Positions 1 to 7,426 of a stretch of 10,462 nucleotides of DNA are shown piece after piece. Source of the DNA: Flavobacteriales bacterium (GTDB lineage: Bacteria; Bacteroidota; Bacteroidia; Flavobacteriales_D; Sanyastnellaceae); assembly GCA_015660615.1 (NCBI GenBank), contig DQKQ01000058.1:1-10462 (forward strand), given 5' to 3'. The translations under genes were made by a program, and so were the position numbers. The notes beneath the pieces are model-generated. The model ran no database searches and was not told where the DNA came from. It saw only the letters and a list, made by a program, of their open reading frames with translations. Within the stretch, counting starts at the first letter, position 1; each line of letters begins with the position of its first letter.

Positions 1-1128
1 CATTCTGTAAAAGACACTTTGTTAAACGCCGTCAAATCATTGTTGACGGGTGATTCTCCAGCAATTTATTTATCAGGAGGGCTTAATTCCATCACTTTAA
101 CCGCTGCGATGTCTCAACTATCGAGTCAGCCAATAAATACTTTTTCAGTTGCATTTGAAGGTTCAGAAACATCTGCCGAGAATGAAGCATATAAGATTTC
201 AAAACATTTTGCGACCAATCACACGGAGGTTTCTGTTTCCAAGCAGTCGATATATAAAAAGTTGCACAATGCTATAGACCAAATGGACCACCCTTCTTTT
301 AACGGTCTTAGAAATTATTTTATAGCAACATCAGCTAAGGAAGCTGGATATACTACGATAATTAGCGACCTGGGATGTAATGAAATATTCTGTGAGAATC
401 CATTATTTAACACTTCTGTCCAGCTAATGAAACACAGGTGGCTCACCTCTTGGCCTAGAGGACTGCGAGTATTTGCAGGAAGTTTATTAAAAACACTATC
501 TCCAGGACACGCCTCAAATAAAAAAGCTGAAATATTAGCCAGTAATTATTTCGATTTGGAACACACCTATCCTTTAGCTCGCCAGAAAATATTAGATAAT
601 CAGATTAAGAAACTGACACCAAGTTTAAAGCTAACTCGAAATAGAGTTTTTTACTTTGTAGCAGACATTTTACGAGTTGGTAAAGCAGCTTTTTCACTTC
701 CTTTTTTAACCAAGGTGTCTGTGCTGGAGATGCGGACCTATTTAGCAAACACTCTTTTGCGTGATGCTCATACATTTAATTCAGAAAATGACATTGATTA
801 CAAAACCCCTTTTTTAGACCACAATCTTGTAACTAAGGTGTTGTCATTTAATGACTCTGTGAAACCTTCTTTAAAAGAAATCAAAGAAAACATCGACCCA
901 AATAGATCTCAAAACAAGTCCCCCTCGTCAAATAAATTTCCTTGGGAGTTAACATTAGAAGGTATCTATTTAGACTTCCATGCTGAGGGAATCGCGGCCT
1001 TATCTAATTTAGAAATTTTCAATAAAGAGGGCGTTCATGAATTTGACAACAGTTCACTTACTTCAGCACAGCAAAGACTAAGCCTTTCAACATTAGGGCA
1101 CTATTTTAAGCAAAATAAACTCTCCTAA
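1..1128 (+). CDS. Asparagine synthase-like protein with degenerate ATP/Mg motifs, 5' end outside window
   Basis: The reading frame is open from base 1, so the true start and any N-terminal glutaminase domain lie upstream; the TTG at 19 is not a convincing start. What is visible is an asparagine-synthetase C-terminal domain of the ATP-pyrophosphatase fold. It contains SGGLNS (bases 73-90), a TFSVAFEG strand, a QMDHPSFNG segment, an AAKEAG-like helix (SAKEAG), SDLGCNEIF (364-390) and a KTPFLDH motif near 802-822. In active family members the first motif is SGGxDS and the second is G(L/E)G(G/A)DE(L)F; both Asp residues bind Mg-ATP/pyrophosphate. Here both are Asn (codons AAT at 85-87 and 379-381), and the FGGY that normally follows is FCEN. 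The KRGF-type stretch near the C-terminus is also not evident. The frame is otherwise intact and its codon use looks ordinary, so it is expressed or recently inactivated. It could be a pseudoenzyme, or an amidotransferase-like enzyme with altered chemistry. Family assignment is firm; activity is doubtful. Confidence 0.8.
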   Translation, partial: HSVKDTLLNAVKSLLTGDSPAIYLSGGLNSITLTAAMSQLSSQPINTFSVAFEGSETSAENEAYKISKHFATNHTEVSVSKQSIYKKLHNAIDQMDHPSFNGLRNYFIATSAKEAGYTTIISDLGCNEIFCENPLFNTSVQLMKHRWLTSWPRGLRVFAGSLLKTLSPGHASNKKAEILASNYFDLEHTYPLARQKILDNQIKKLTPSLKLTRNRVFYFVADILRVGKAAFSLPFLTKVSVLEMRTYLANTLLRDAHTFNSENDIDYKTPFLDHNLVTKVLSFNDSVKPSLKEIKENIDPNRSQNKSPSSNKFPWELTLEGIYLDFHAEGIAALSNLEIFNKEGVHEFDNSSLTSAQQRLSLSTLGHYFKQNKLS

Positions 1129-1140
1129 ACACCTTCAAAT

Positions 1141-2112
1141 ATGTCAGCTCCCGAAAACACAAAGAACCGAGTTTGTGATCTCTTTTCGATAAAGTACCCT
1201 ATCATTCAGGGTGGAATGGTTTGGTGTGCAGGGTGGGAACTCGCAAGTGCGGTAAGTAATGCTGGAGGATTGGGAATTATAGGATCAGGCAGTATGTACC
1301 CCGAAATTTTGAGAGATCAAATAAAGAAATGCAAAGAAGCAACCTCTCTTCCTTTTGCTGTAAATATCCCCCTTCTTTATCCCGCAGTTCAAGAGCATAT
1401 ACAATCTGTAATTGACCTTGAAGTCCCCATTGTTTTCACTAGCGCAGGAAGTCCGAACTCATTTACATCAAAATTAAAATCTCATGGGATTACCGTTGTT
1501 CACGTAGTGAGCAGCGTGAAATTCGCATTAAAATCAGAAGCTGCTGGCGTCGATGCTGTTGTAGCTGAAGGCTTTGAAGCTGGAGGACACAATGGACGTG
1601 AGGAAACAACAACTATGTGCCTTATCCCCTCTGTTGCAAAGGCTTGTTCAATCCCTGTGATTGCCGCTGGTGGTATCTCGGACGGAAAGTCAGTTCTTGC
1701 CTCTATGATATTAGGAGCTGAAGGGGCTCAACTTGGATCAAGATTTGTTGCCAGTGAAGAGTCATCTGCTCACATCTCTTTTAAAAATGCGGTTGTAGCG
1801 TCCGGCGAGGGTGACACGACGCTTACCCTTAAAGAGCTAACGCCTGTTAGAATGCTACATAATGATTTATTTAGGGAGCTTTCTAAAGCAAAAGAGAACG
1901 GTGCTACTCCAGAGCAGTTATCTGAAATTTTAGGAAAAGGAAAAGCAAAAAAGGGAATGTTTGAGGGAGATCTTGAAAAAGGGGAGTTAGAAATAGGCCA
2001 AATAGCCGCCCTTCTCAAAAACATTCTCCCAGCCTCTGAAATAATTTCAGACATCGTCCAGTCATATAGAAAAGCAGGAGGAAATAAATTGGGGCTGCGA
2101 TTTAAATTTTAA
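1141..2112 (+). CDS. Nitronate monooxygenase / FabK-like FMN-dependent TIM-barrel oxidoreductase
   Basis: The 323-residue protein has the length and motif order of the 2-nitropropane dioxygenase/nitronate monooxygenase family, a group of FMN-binding TIM barrels that also includes enoyl-ACP reductase II (FabK). Visible motifs are the N-terminal YPIIQGGM (19-26) and an AGGLGIIGSG loop (41-50), both contributing to flavin binding. EAGGHNG follows at 146-152, with the conserved His150, then IPVIAAGGISDG (171-182) and GAEGAQLGSRF (192-202), which bind the FMN phosphate. Such enzymes oxidise alkyl nitronates, such as propionate 3-nitronate, or reduce enoyl-ACP; sequence alone does not separate these here. 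The ATG at 1141 is used because it lies just before the conserved core and only 12 bases after the preceding stop. No Shine-Dalgarno sequence is seen, as is usual in Bacteroidota. It is probably cotranscribed with the asparagine-synthase-like gene. Its stop is 2 bases from the stop of uvrC on the other strand. Confidence 0.85.
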   Translation: MSAPENTKNRVCDLFSIKYPIIQGGMVWCAGWELASAVSNAGGLGIIGSGSMYPEILRDQIKKCKEATSLPFAVNIPLLYPAVQEHIQSVIDLEVPIVFTSAGSPNSFTSKLKSHGITVVHVVSSVKFALKSEAAGVDAVVAEGFEAGGHNGREETTTMCLIPSVAKACSIPVIAAGGISDGKSVLASMILGAEGAQLGSRFVASEESSAHISFKNAVVASGEGDTTLTLKELTPVRMLHNDLFRELSKAKENGATPEQLSEILGKGKAKKGMFEGDLEKGELEIGQIAALLKNILPASEIISDIVQSYRKAGGNKLGLRFKF

Positions 2113-2114
2113 TT

Positions 2115-3923
2115 CTAGTTTTCCTTAAAAAAGGAAATTATTTGTTGCGAAACACGATCACTACAAACATTATTTAAATCTTCTAAGCTGGCATTTTTGA
2201 TTTTCGAAACGGAGCCGAATTCAATAAGCAACTTTCTTTTTGTAGCCTCCCCAACACCAGGGATATTGTCCAATATTGATGCGGTAGATGACTGGCTTCT
2301 CTTTTTGCGGTGATGGGTTAATGAAAACCGATGTGCTTCATTTCTCATATTTTGAATCACCTTTAGCGTGGGCGATCTCTTATCGAGATAAATAGGCAAG
2401 GAATCCCCGGGGAAAAACAGCTCCTCTAATCTTTTAGCGATTCCAACAACCGCAACTTTTCCTCTTAAATTAAGCTCTTCGACAGCTTCCATGGCATGAC
2501 TTACCTGGCCCTTGCCTCCATCAATTATTATAAGTTGGGGCAGCCCCTCTTCACCAGACTCCCTATACAACCTGTCGTAACGTCTGTACACCGCTTCTTT
2601 CATGCTGGCAAAATCATCTGGCCCTTCGACGGTTTTAATATTGAAATTTCTATAATCTCGTTTGGAAGGTTTTCCATTTCGAAACACGACACAAGCTGAA
2701 GTAGGGTTAGTTCCTTGCAAATTCGAGTTGTCAAAACACTCAATATGTCTCGGCTGACTCTTAAGCCGTAAATCAGCTTTCATGGTAGCCATAAGCCGAT
2801 CTAAAGCTGCTTCTGGGTCGATTTGTTCTTGATGTCTTTGCCGATCTTTCATGTAAAGTCTAGCATTTTGCTCAGACATTTCAACGAGTCTTTTTTTATC
2901 TCCTTTTAAGGGTATAGAAAAAGTCACATTATCTAAAGCAACATTAACCAGAATAGATGTAAAAATTTCCCGACTGGAGCTGTTGAATTTTTCTCGAATA
3001 AGAGGAATAGAAGCTTCCAATAACTCTGCGTCTGTTTGGGCCAACTTACGCTTAACCTCAAAACTAGACCCACGAATAATTGCTCCAGAGACAATTAATA
3101 AACAATTTACGTAGGCAAAACTATCATCACCAACGATAGTAAAGACATCTACCCCATCAATTTTAGGGTGTACAACAGTACTTTTTGCTTGATACTTATC
3201 TAACGAATTAAGCTTCGATTTAAGCCCCTCTGCCTTTTCAAAAGCCAGGTCTTTCACAGCTAAATTCATTTGATTATTTAATACTTTGCGGACAACATTT
3301 AAGTTTCCTTTCAAGACATGTCTTATAGATTGGATGCTGAGTTCGTAATCATCAACGGACTGGTGTCCCACGCAAGGCCCCAAGCAATTACCAACATGAT
3401 ATTCAAGGCATACACGGAATTTATCTCCGGCAATGTTTTTCTCAGTTAGCGAAAGGGAACACGATCTTATCGGATAAAGTTTCTGGCACAAGTCTAACAC
3501 CGTCCTCATACTCCGAATACTCGTAAACGGACCAAAATACTCTCCCCCATCATTCATCACCCTTCGTGTAGAAAACACCCTGGGAAATCGCTCCTTCTTA
3601 ATCACAATATAGGGAAATGTTTTATCGTCTTTCAGGAGGATATTATAGACCGGCCAGTGCTCTTTTATTAGATTATTCTCAAGAAGTAGAGCGTCTTGCT
3701 CAGTAGGCGTAACAATCCACTGAATATCTGCAATCTTCCTAACCAACAGCCGCGTCTTTCCATTTTCATAATTCTTGCGGTTGAAATAACTGCTCACCCT
3801 CTTTTTCAAATCCTTCGCCTTTCCCACGTATATAATGGTCCCTTCAGCATCAAAATGCTTATAAATCCCAGGCTTGTTAGGCAGCCTCGCAAGAATATTT
3901 TGTATGTGTTCTAAGGGCTTCAT
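2115..3923 (-). CDS. uvrC: UvrABC excinuclease subunit C
   Basis: UvrC makes both incisions around a DNA lesion in nucleotide excision repair, acting in the cytoplasm on the UvrB-DNA complex. At 602 residues it has the normal length and all expected domains. The GIY-YIG nuclease domain lies at about 14-95 (KPGIYKHF, IIYVGKAKDLKKRV) and makes the 3' incision. A four-cysteine cluster (Cys155, 172, 180, 184) matches the position described for an Fe-S site in UvrC. A UVR motif that binds UvrB lies around 208-243. The RNase H-like 5' nuclease domain follows, with Asp398 (ECFDNSN), Asp468 (IIDGGKGQ) and His537/538 (SLTHHRK). A helix-hairpin-helix (IPGVGEATKRKLL, 554-566) ends the protein. The ATG at 3923 opens directly on the conserved N-terminus. 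A candidate -7 box lies 18 bases upstream. The gene diverges from the SDR gene and converges on the nitronate monooxygenase gene. Confidence 0.97.
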   Translation of the reverse strand: MKPLEHIQNILARLPNKPGIYKHFDAEGTIIYVGKAKDLKKRVSSYFNRKNYENGKTRLLVRKIADIQWIVTPTEQDALLLENNLIKEHWPVYNILLKDDKTFPYIVIKKERFPRVFSTRRVMNDGGEYFGPFTSIRSMRTVLDLCQKLYPIRSCSLSLTEKNIAGDKFRVCLEYHVGNCLGPCVGHQSVDDYELSIQSIRHVLKGNLNVVRKVLNNQMNLAVKDLAFEKAEGLKSKLNSLDKYQAKSTVVHPKIDGVDVFTIVGDDSFAYVNCLLIVSGAIIRGSSFEVKRKLAQTDAELLEASIPLIREKFNSSSREIFTSILVNVALDNVTFSIPLKGDKKRLVEMSEQNARLYMKDRQRHQEQIDPEAALDRLMATMKADLRLKSQPRHIECFDNSNLQGTNPTSACVVFRNGKPSKRDYRNFNIKTVEGPDDFASMKEAVYRRYDRLYRESGEEGLPQLIIIDGGKGQVSHAMEAVEELNLRGKVAVVGIAKRLEELFFPGDSLPIYLDKRSPTLKVIQNMRNEAHRFSLTHHRKKRSQSSTASILDNIPGVGEATKRKLLIEFGSVSKIKNASLEDLNNVCSDRVSQQIISFFKEN

Positions 3924-3940
3924 TTAAACCAAATCAACTT

Positions 3941-3948
3941 CAAAGATA
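3941..3948 (-). promoter_or_regulatory. Candidate Bacteroidota -7 promoter box for uvrC
   Basis: Read on the minus strand these bases are TATCTTTG, a full match to the TAnnTTTG -7 consensus of the Bacteroidota primary sigma factor. It ends 17 bases before the uvrC ATG, which would give a very short leader. No convincing TTG -33 element is present at the usual distance, so the call rests on the -7 box and its position. On the plus strand of the same 40-base spacer, TACCTTTA (3951-3958) resembles a -7 box for the divergent SDR gene, but only weakly and with almost no room for a leader. Confidence 0.4.
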
Positions 3949-3963
3949 ACTACCTTTACCGCC

Positions 3964-4977
3964 ATGGATTTTATCACCGGCGCAACAGGTATTGTAGGAA
4001 GAGAATTGGTTTCTCAACTAATCTCAGCGGGTCACACAGTGAAGGCTCTTTGCAGAACCAATTCAGATGTTACTTCCGTAGAGAATCTAATAACATCTAG
4101 AGGCCTTTCTTTAGATAGATTAACATGGGTGGAAGGCGAATTAAACGACACCCAGTCGTTAGAATCTTCACTTAAGGGCTGCACAAGAGTATTTCATGTT
4201 GCAGCTTTAGTTTCTTTTCACCCTTTAGACGAAGCTTCGCTTTTAAAGACGAATGTTGAAGGCACGAAAAACATTGTAAACGCTATGCTTCATCAGGATG
4301 TAAAAACCCTTATGTATGTTAGTTCCGTAGCGGCTTTAGGGAGGCAAGAAAACAAAATTGTTGATGAGGAAACTCCTTTTGAAGATGGGATAGGTGAAAC
4401 CGGGTATTCGAGGAGTAAGTATCTTGCGGAACTTGAGGTTTGGCGTGGACAAGAAGAAGGATTGAGCGTTGCGGTTGTAAATCCCTCCATCATAATTGGC
4501 GCGGGTGATTTTACAAGGAGCTCAGCAGAGCTTTTCCCCCAAATTCACGCAGGTCTTTCGTTTTACCCAGCAGGTTCAAGCGGTTATGTTTCTTCAAGCG
4601 ATGTTGCAAAAGCCTGTGTTTTACTTGCGGACAACAATATTAGAGGCGAAAGAGTCCTACTAAATTCAGAAAACCGCAGTTTCAAAAGTTTAATGTGTGA
4701 AATAGCGATAGCATTAAACGTTAAACCCCCATTTAGGGTTGTTAAACCATGGATGTCTTCTTTTGCGTGGAGGGCGTTTTGGCTTATTGAAAAACTCACA
4801 GGCAAGCGAGCTTTAGCCACAAAATCCAGCCTTAATATGTCGCGGTCAATCATCGTGTATGACGGCTCAAAAATTGAACGAGTACTGGCTTTAGAAGGAG
4901 TTAAATGGGAATACGAACCTGTAAACAAGGCTATTTCAAGAACAGCAGAAAGCTACCTCGCCTCAATTTCTAGCTGA
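3964..4977 (+). CDS. NAD(P)-dependent epimerase/dehydratase, extended SDR family
   Basis: This 337-residue protein is an extended short-chain dehydrogenase/reductase. The Rossmann nucleotide-binding motif TGATGIVG is at residues 5-12, with the acidic/basic selector region following the second strand (ALCRT, 28-32). VFHVAALVSF (76-85) is the NAG-like turn. The catalytic triad is Ser120/121, Tyr148 and Lys152 (YSRSK), and NPSIIIGAGD (173-182) lines the substrate side. The pattern is closest to the dihydroflavonol-4-reductase-like branch, which acts on varied carbonyl or sugar-nucleotide substrates; the actual substrate cannot be read from the sequence. There is no signal peptide, so it is cytoplasmic. 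The ATG at 3964 is accepted because it lies immediately before the first beta-strand of the fold. The last 25 bases overlap the 3' end of the convergent DUF4296 gene, and the gene diverges from uvrC with only 40 bases between the starts. Confidence 0.88.
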   Translation: MDFITGATGIVGRELVSQLISAGHTVKALCRTNSDVTSVENLITSRGLSLDRLTWVEGELNDTQSLESSLKGCTRVFHVAALVSFHPLDEASLLKTNVEGTKNIVNAMLHQDVKTLMYVSSVAALGRQENKIVDEETPFEDGIGETGYSRSKYLAELEVWRGQEEGLSVAVVNPSIIIGAGDFTRSSAELFPQIHAGLSFYPAGSSGYVSSSDVAKACVLLADNNIRGERVLLNSENRSFKSLMCEIAIALNVKPPFRVVKPWMSSFAWRAFWLIEKLTGKRALATKSSLNMSRSIIVYDGSKIERVLALEGVKWEYEPVNKAISRTAESYLASISS

Positions 4978-5324
4978 GTAATTCTTTCTGTTACTTCTAA
5001 CAGAACACCTTTCATAGCAACTGGGTGATTCCACCACCAACTATGACTGGCCTTAAACTGACTTTCAGTTATATCGTGTTTACGGAAGACTTCGTTGTAC
5101 GCATCCCCTAATCTTTTTTCGACATCATCGTTTCTCCAAACTCGGTTTTTTGAAGCAGCTTCGATAAGCTGAATGTCTGCGAGAACATTCACAAACTCGG
5201 TTTTATTTAATACACCATCTGGAGCGGTCACATTAACTCTATCCCTACTGTCATTTGCACATCCACCTGTACCTATTATGGCAAGTAACAGCAGTAAAAT
5301 AGATGTGAATTTAACCTTGACCAT
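4953..5324 (-). CDS. DUF4296-type lipoprotein
   Basis: This is a 123-residue protein with a lipoprotein signal peptide. A short basic start (MVKVK) is followed by a hydrophobic core (SILLLLLAIIG) and a lipobox ending at Cys22 (GTGGC), which would be lipidated. The mature part carries the pattern I associate with DUF4296, a Bacteroidota-restricted family: an early LNKTEFVNVLADIQLIEAA helix (about 39-57), then a charged helix, then DITESQFKASHSWW near 84-97. Its function is not known. It is the last gene after polyprenol-phosphate mannose synthase and dihydroorotase, starting 5 bases after the pyrC stop, so it is almost certainly cotranscribed with them. From memory this neighbour order recurs in Flavobacteriales. 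The 3' end overlaps the convergent SDR gene by 25 bases, leaving no space for a separate terminator. The coding call is firm; the family name is from pattern recognition without a search. Confidence 0.82.
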   Translation of the reverse strand: MVKVKFTSILLLLLAIIGTGGCANDSRDRVNVTAPDGVLNKTEFVNVLADIQLIEAASKNRVWRNDDVEKRLGDAYNEVFRKHDITESQFKASHSWWWNHPVAMKGVLLEVTERITQLEIEAR

Positions 5325-5329
5325 TTCGT

Positions 5330-6703
5330 TTACCGATTAAATTTTAGGCGCTCACCGGCATGATTGCCATTCTTAGTTAAGATATTCACCCCATCCCAAA
5401 CCCTAACTCCGTTAACCCATGTTCCGACAACATGAGATTTGAATTTATGTCCAGTAAAAGGAGACCAACCGCACTTATACATAATATTTTCTCCCGTAAC
5501 CGTCCATTCAGCATCAGGGTTAACAAGTACCAAATCAGCTTTGTACCCTTCTCGTATATAGCCTCTTTCTGAAAGTTTAAAACACTCTGCCACACGATGT
5601 GACATCAGTTCAACAACCCTTTCAACAGTTATTTTACCTTTGTGAACTAGGTCTAACATTGCTGGTAAACCATGCTGTACTAGAGGCCCGCCTGAGGGGG
5701 CAGAAAAATACTTCCCGTTTTTTTCTTCTAGACTGTGCGGAGCATGGTCTGTAGCTATAACATCTATTCGCCCATCTAAAAGAGCTGCTCTTATCGCCTC
5801 CCGATCTTCAAGAGTTTTTATTGCAGGATTCCATTTAATATATGTACCTTTTTGCGAATAATCTGCATCAGTAAACCAAATGTGGTGTATGCACGCCTCC
5901 GCAGTAATTTGCTTTTCAGAGAGAGGTTTAGAACCATCAAATAGATCCAACTCTTTTGCAGTCGAAATGTGTAGAACATGAAGGCGAGTGCCTAATCTTG
6001 TAGCTAACTCAACAGCTTTCGAAGAGCTTTTATAACATGCCTCAGCACTACGAATAAGGTGGTGTTGGTCCATTGGAACGTTTTCGCCCCATCTTTCCCG
6101 AGCCTTTGCAAGGTTGGTTCTAATTATTGACTCTTCTTCACAATGTGTAGCTACAAGAGTTGGGCTTTCTTTAAAAATTCCTTCTAAAACCTTTTCTTCA
6201 TCTACAAGCATATCTCCAGTGGAGGACCCCATAAAGACCTTAACCCCACACACCCTTGCTGGATCTGTTTTAAGCACTTCTGAGATATTGCCGTTGCTAG
6301 CACCCATAAAAAAGCTGTAGTTGACAGCAGAAACCTCATCTGCCCGCTCATATTTATCTTCAAGCAGCCTTTGAGTTAATGCCTGAGGCACAGTGTTAGG
6401 CATCTCCATAAATGAAGTGATTCCGCCTGCCGCAGCTGCGGCAGATTCAGTTTTAATTTCTGCCTTATGTGTTAATCCAGGCTCCCTAAAATGCACTTGA
6501 TCGTCTATACACCCAGGCATAAGCCAAAACCCATTTGACTCTACTTGTTCAGCATCTTCAACTTCGATAGGCTTAAATATCTCGCCACTATTTCGCTCTA
6601 AAATTTTAGAAATACGATCACCAATTACTAGAACATCTCCGACAACAACCCTCCCTTCATTTACAATGTGAGCTCCACGAAACAATGTCTTTTTAGCGGC
6701 CAT
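5330..6703 (-). CDS. pyrC: Dihydroorotase, Bacteroidota type
   Basis: Dihydroorotase closes N-carbamoyl-aspartate to dihydroorotate, the third step of pyrimidine synthesis. The 457-residue protein is a cyclic amidohydrolase of normal length for class I enzymes. Visible active-site elements are DDQVHFREPGLTHK (67-80, His71, substrate-binding Arg73), MPNT (101-104), VKVFMGSSTGDM with Lys155, THCEEE with His187, LHVLHIS with His245, and IATDHAPH with Asp319. PSGGPLVQHGLP (336-347) is the substrate loop. The usual HxH metal pair is QxH here: Gln69, codon CAA at 6499-6497. Lys155 is placed where a carboxylated lysine could bridge two zincs. From memory this Gln is shared by other Bacteroidota dihydroorotases, so I read it as a lineage variant and not a loss of function. 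The start overlaps the end of the mannosyltransferase gene by 11 bases, consistent with translational coupling, and the DUF4296 gene follows after 5 bases. Confidence 0.94.
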   Translation of the reverse strand: MAAKKTLFRGAHIVNEGRVVVGDVLVIGDRISKILERNSGEIFKPIEVEDAEQVESNGFWLMPGCIDDQVHFREPGLTHKAEIKTESAAAAAGGITSFMEMPNTVPQALTQRLLEDKYERADEVSAVNYSFFMGASNGNISEVLKTDPARVCGVKVFMGSSTGDMLVDEEKVLEGIFKESPTLVATHCEEESIIRTNLAKARERWGENVPMDQHHLIRSAEACYKSSSKAVELATRLGTRLHVLHISTAKELDLFDGSKPLSEKQITAEACIHHIWFTDADYSQKGTYIKWNPAIKTLEDREAIRAALLDGRIDVIATDHAPHSLEEKNGKYFSAPSGGPLVQHGLPAMLDLVHKGKITVERVVELMSHRVAECFKLSERGYIREGYKADLVLVNPDAEWTVTGENIMYKCGWSPFTGHKFKSHVVGTWVNGVRVWDGVNILTKNGNHAGERLKFNR

Positions 6704-7412
6704 TTTTCAAGCGGATTTTCATTTTTAAAACACCGAAAAAGGCCTCATTAAAAATATCTAAACTCATCTTAGATGTACCGAGAACCCTGTCGCGAAATAT
6801 AATAGGCACCTCGACAATTTTAAATCCCTTTCGTTTTGCTCGTAGCTTCATCTCTATTTGGAATGCATAACCTATAAACTCAACGGAATCTAAATCTATG
6901 GCATCTAATACATCCCTTTTATAAGCAACAAACCCCGCCGTGCCATCACTCACACCAAGCCACAAAACCAAGTTCACATATATAGACGCACCTCTACTAA
7001 TTATCCTTCTATCGAGAGGCCAATTTACAACTCCCCCGCCTTTTACATTTCTTGAACCGACAACTACATCCGCCCCTCTAACACACTCTTCTCTTAATCG
7101 GATTAAATCTTGAGGGTTGTGCGAAAAATCACAATCCATTTCAAAAATATAAGCATAGTCCTTTTTTAACGCCCACTTAAACCCAGCGATGTATGCGGTT
7201 CCTAACCCTTGCTTCCCCTTACGTTCGAGAATGAAAATCCGCCCATTAAATTTTGAAGCGACAGATTTAACAAGGTCAGCGGTTCCATCAGGACTTCCGT
7301 CATCAACGATAAGAACATCTAAAAGTGGCTCGAGAGCCATTACTGTTTCGAGCATTTTTACAACGTTTTCTTTCTCGTTGTATGTAGGAATAATTACTAA
7401 GCTATCTGACAT
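6693..7412 (-). CDS. Polyprenol-phosphate mannose synthase (GT2 family)
   Basis: This cytoplasmic GT-A fold glycosyltransferase moves mannose from GDP-mannose to polyprenol phosphate, making the lipid-linked mannose donor used by membrane O-mannosyltransferases. Visible motifs are LVIIPTYNEKENV (5-17), the nucleotide-binding VDDGSPDGT (36-44), the metal-binding DCDFSHNP (93-100, DxD), GSR (119-121), and the ISRGAS and GYAFQIEMK segments (138-143, 181-189). There is no C-terminal membrane domain, so it is the short bacterial DPM1-like form. The frame extends two codons further to a GTG at 7418, but I chose the ATG at 7412 (239 residues), which opens directly before the first beta-strand. It lies 14 bases after the pseudouridine synthase stop and overlaps pyrC by 11 bases. 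In Bacteroidota O-mannosylation of secreted proteins is known, and this is a likely donor enzyme for it. That pathway link is inference from the family. Confidence 0.92.
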   Translation of the reverse strand: MSDSLVIIPTYNEKENVVKMLETVMALEPLLDVLIVDDGSPDGTADLVKSVASKFNGRIFILERKGKQGLGTAYIAGFKWALKKDYAYIFEMDCDFSHNPQDLIRLREECVRGADVVVGSRNVKGGGVVNWPLDRRIISRGASIYVNLVLWLGVSDGTAGFVAYKRDVLDAIDLDSVEFIGYAFQIEMKLRAKRKGFKIVEVPIIFRDRVLGTSKMSLDIFNEAFFGVLKMKIRLKNGR

Positions 7413-7426
7413 CTTCACTAATACGC

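Noticed and set aside
19..21. TTG as the start of the asparagine-synthase-like gene
   Set aside because: The frame is open back to base 1 and the motif right after it belongs to the middle of the family, so the gene begins outside the window.
1770..2054. Minus-strand open frame of about 94 codons inside the nitronate monooxygenase gene
   Set aside because: It is antisense to the conserved gene, with no motif and no upstream signal.
4584..4928. Minus-strand open frame of about 114 codons inside the SDR gene
   Set aside because: It is antisense to a clearly conserved protein, has a Ser/Leu-rich shadow composition and no domain pattern.
7413..7418. GTG start two codons upstream of the mannosyltransferase ATG
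   Set aside because: The ATG at 7412 begins immediately before the first strand of the fold and is the more usual start codon; the extra two residues have no support.
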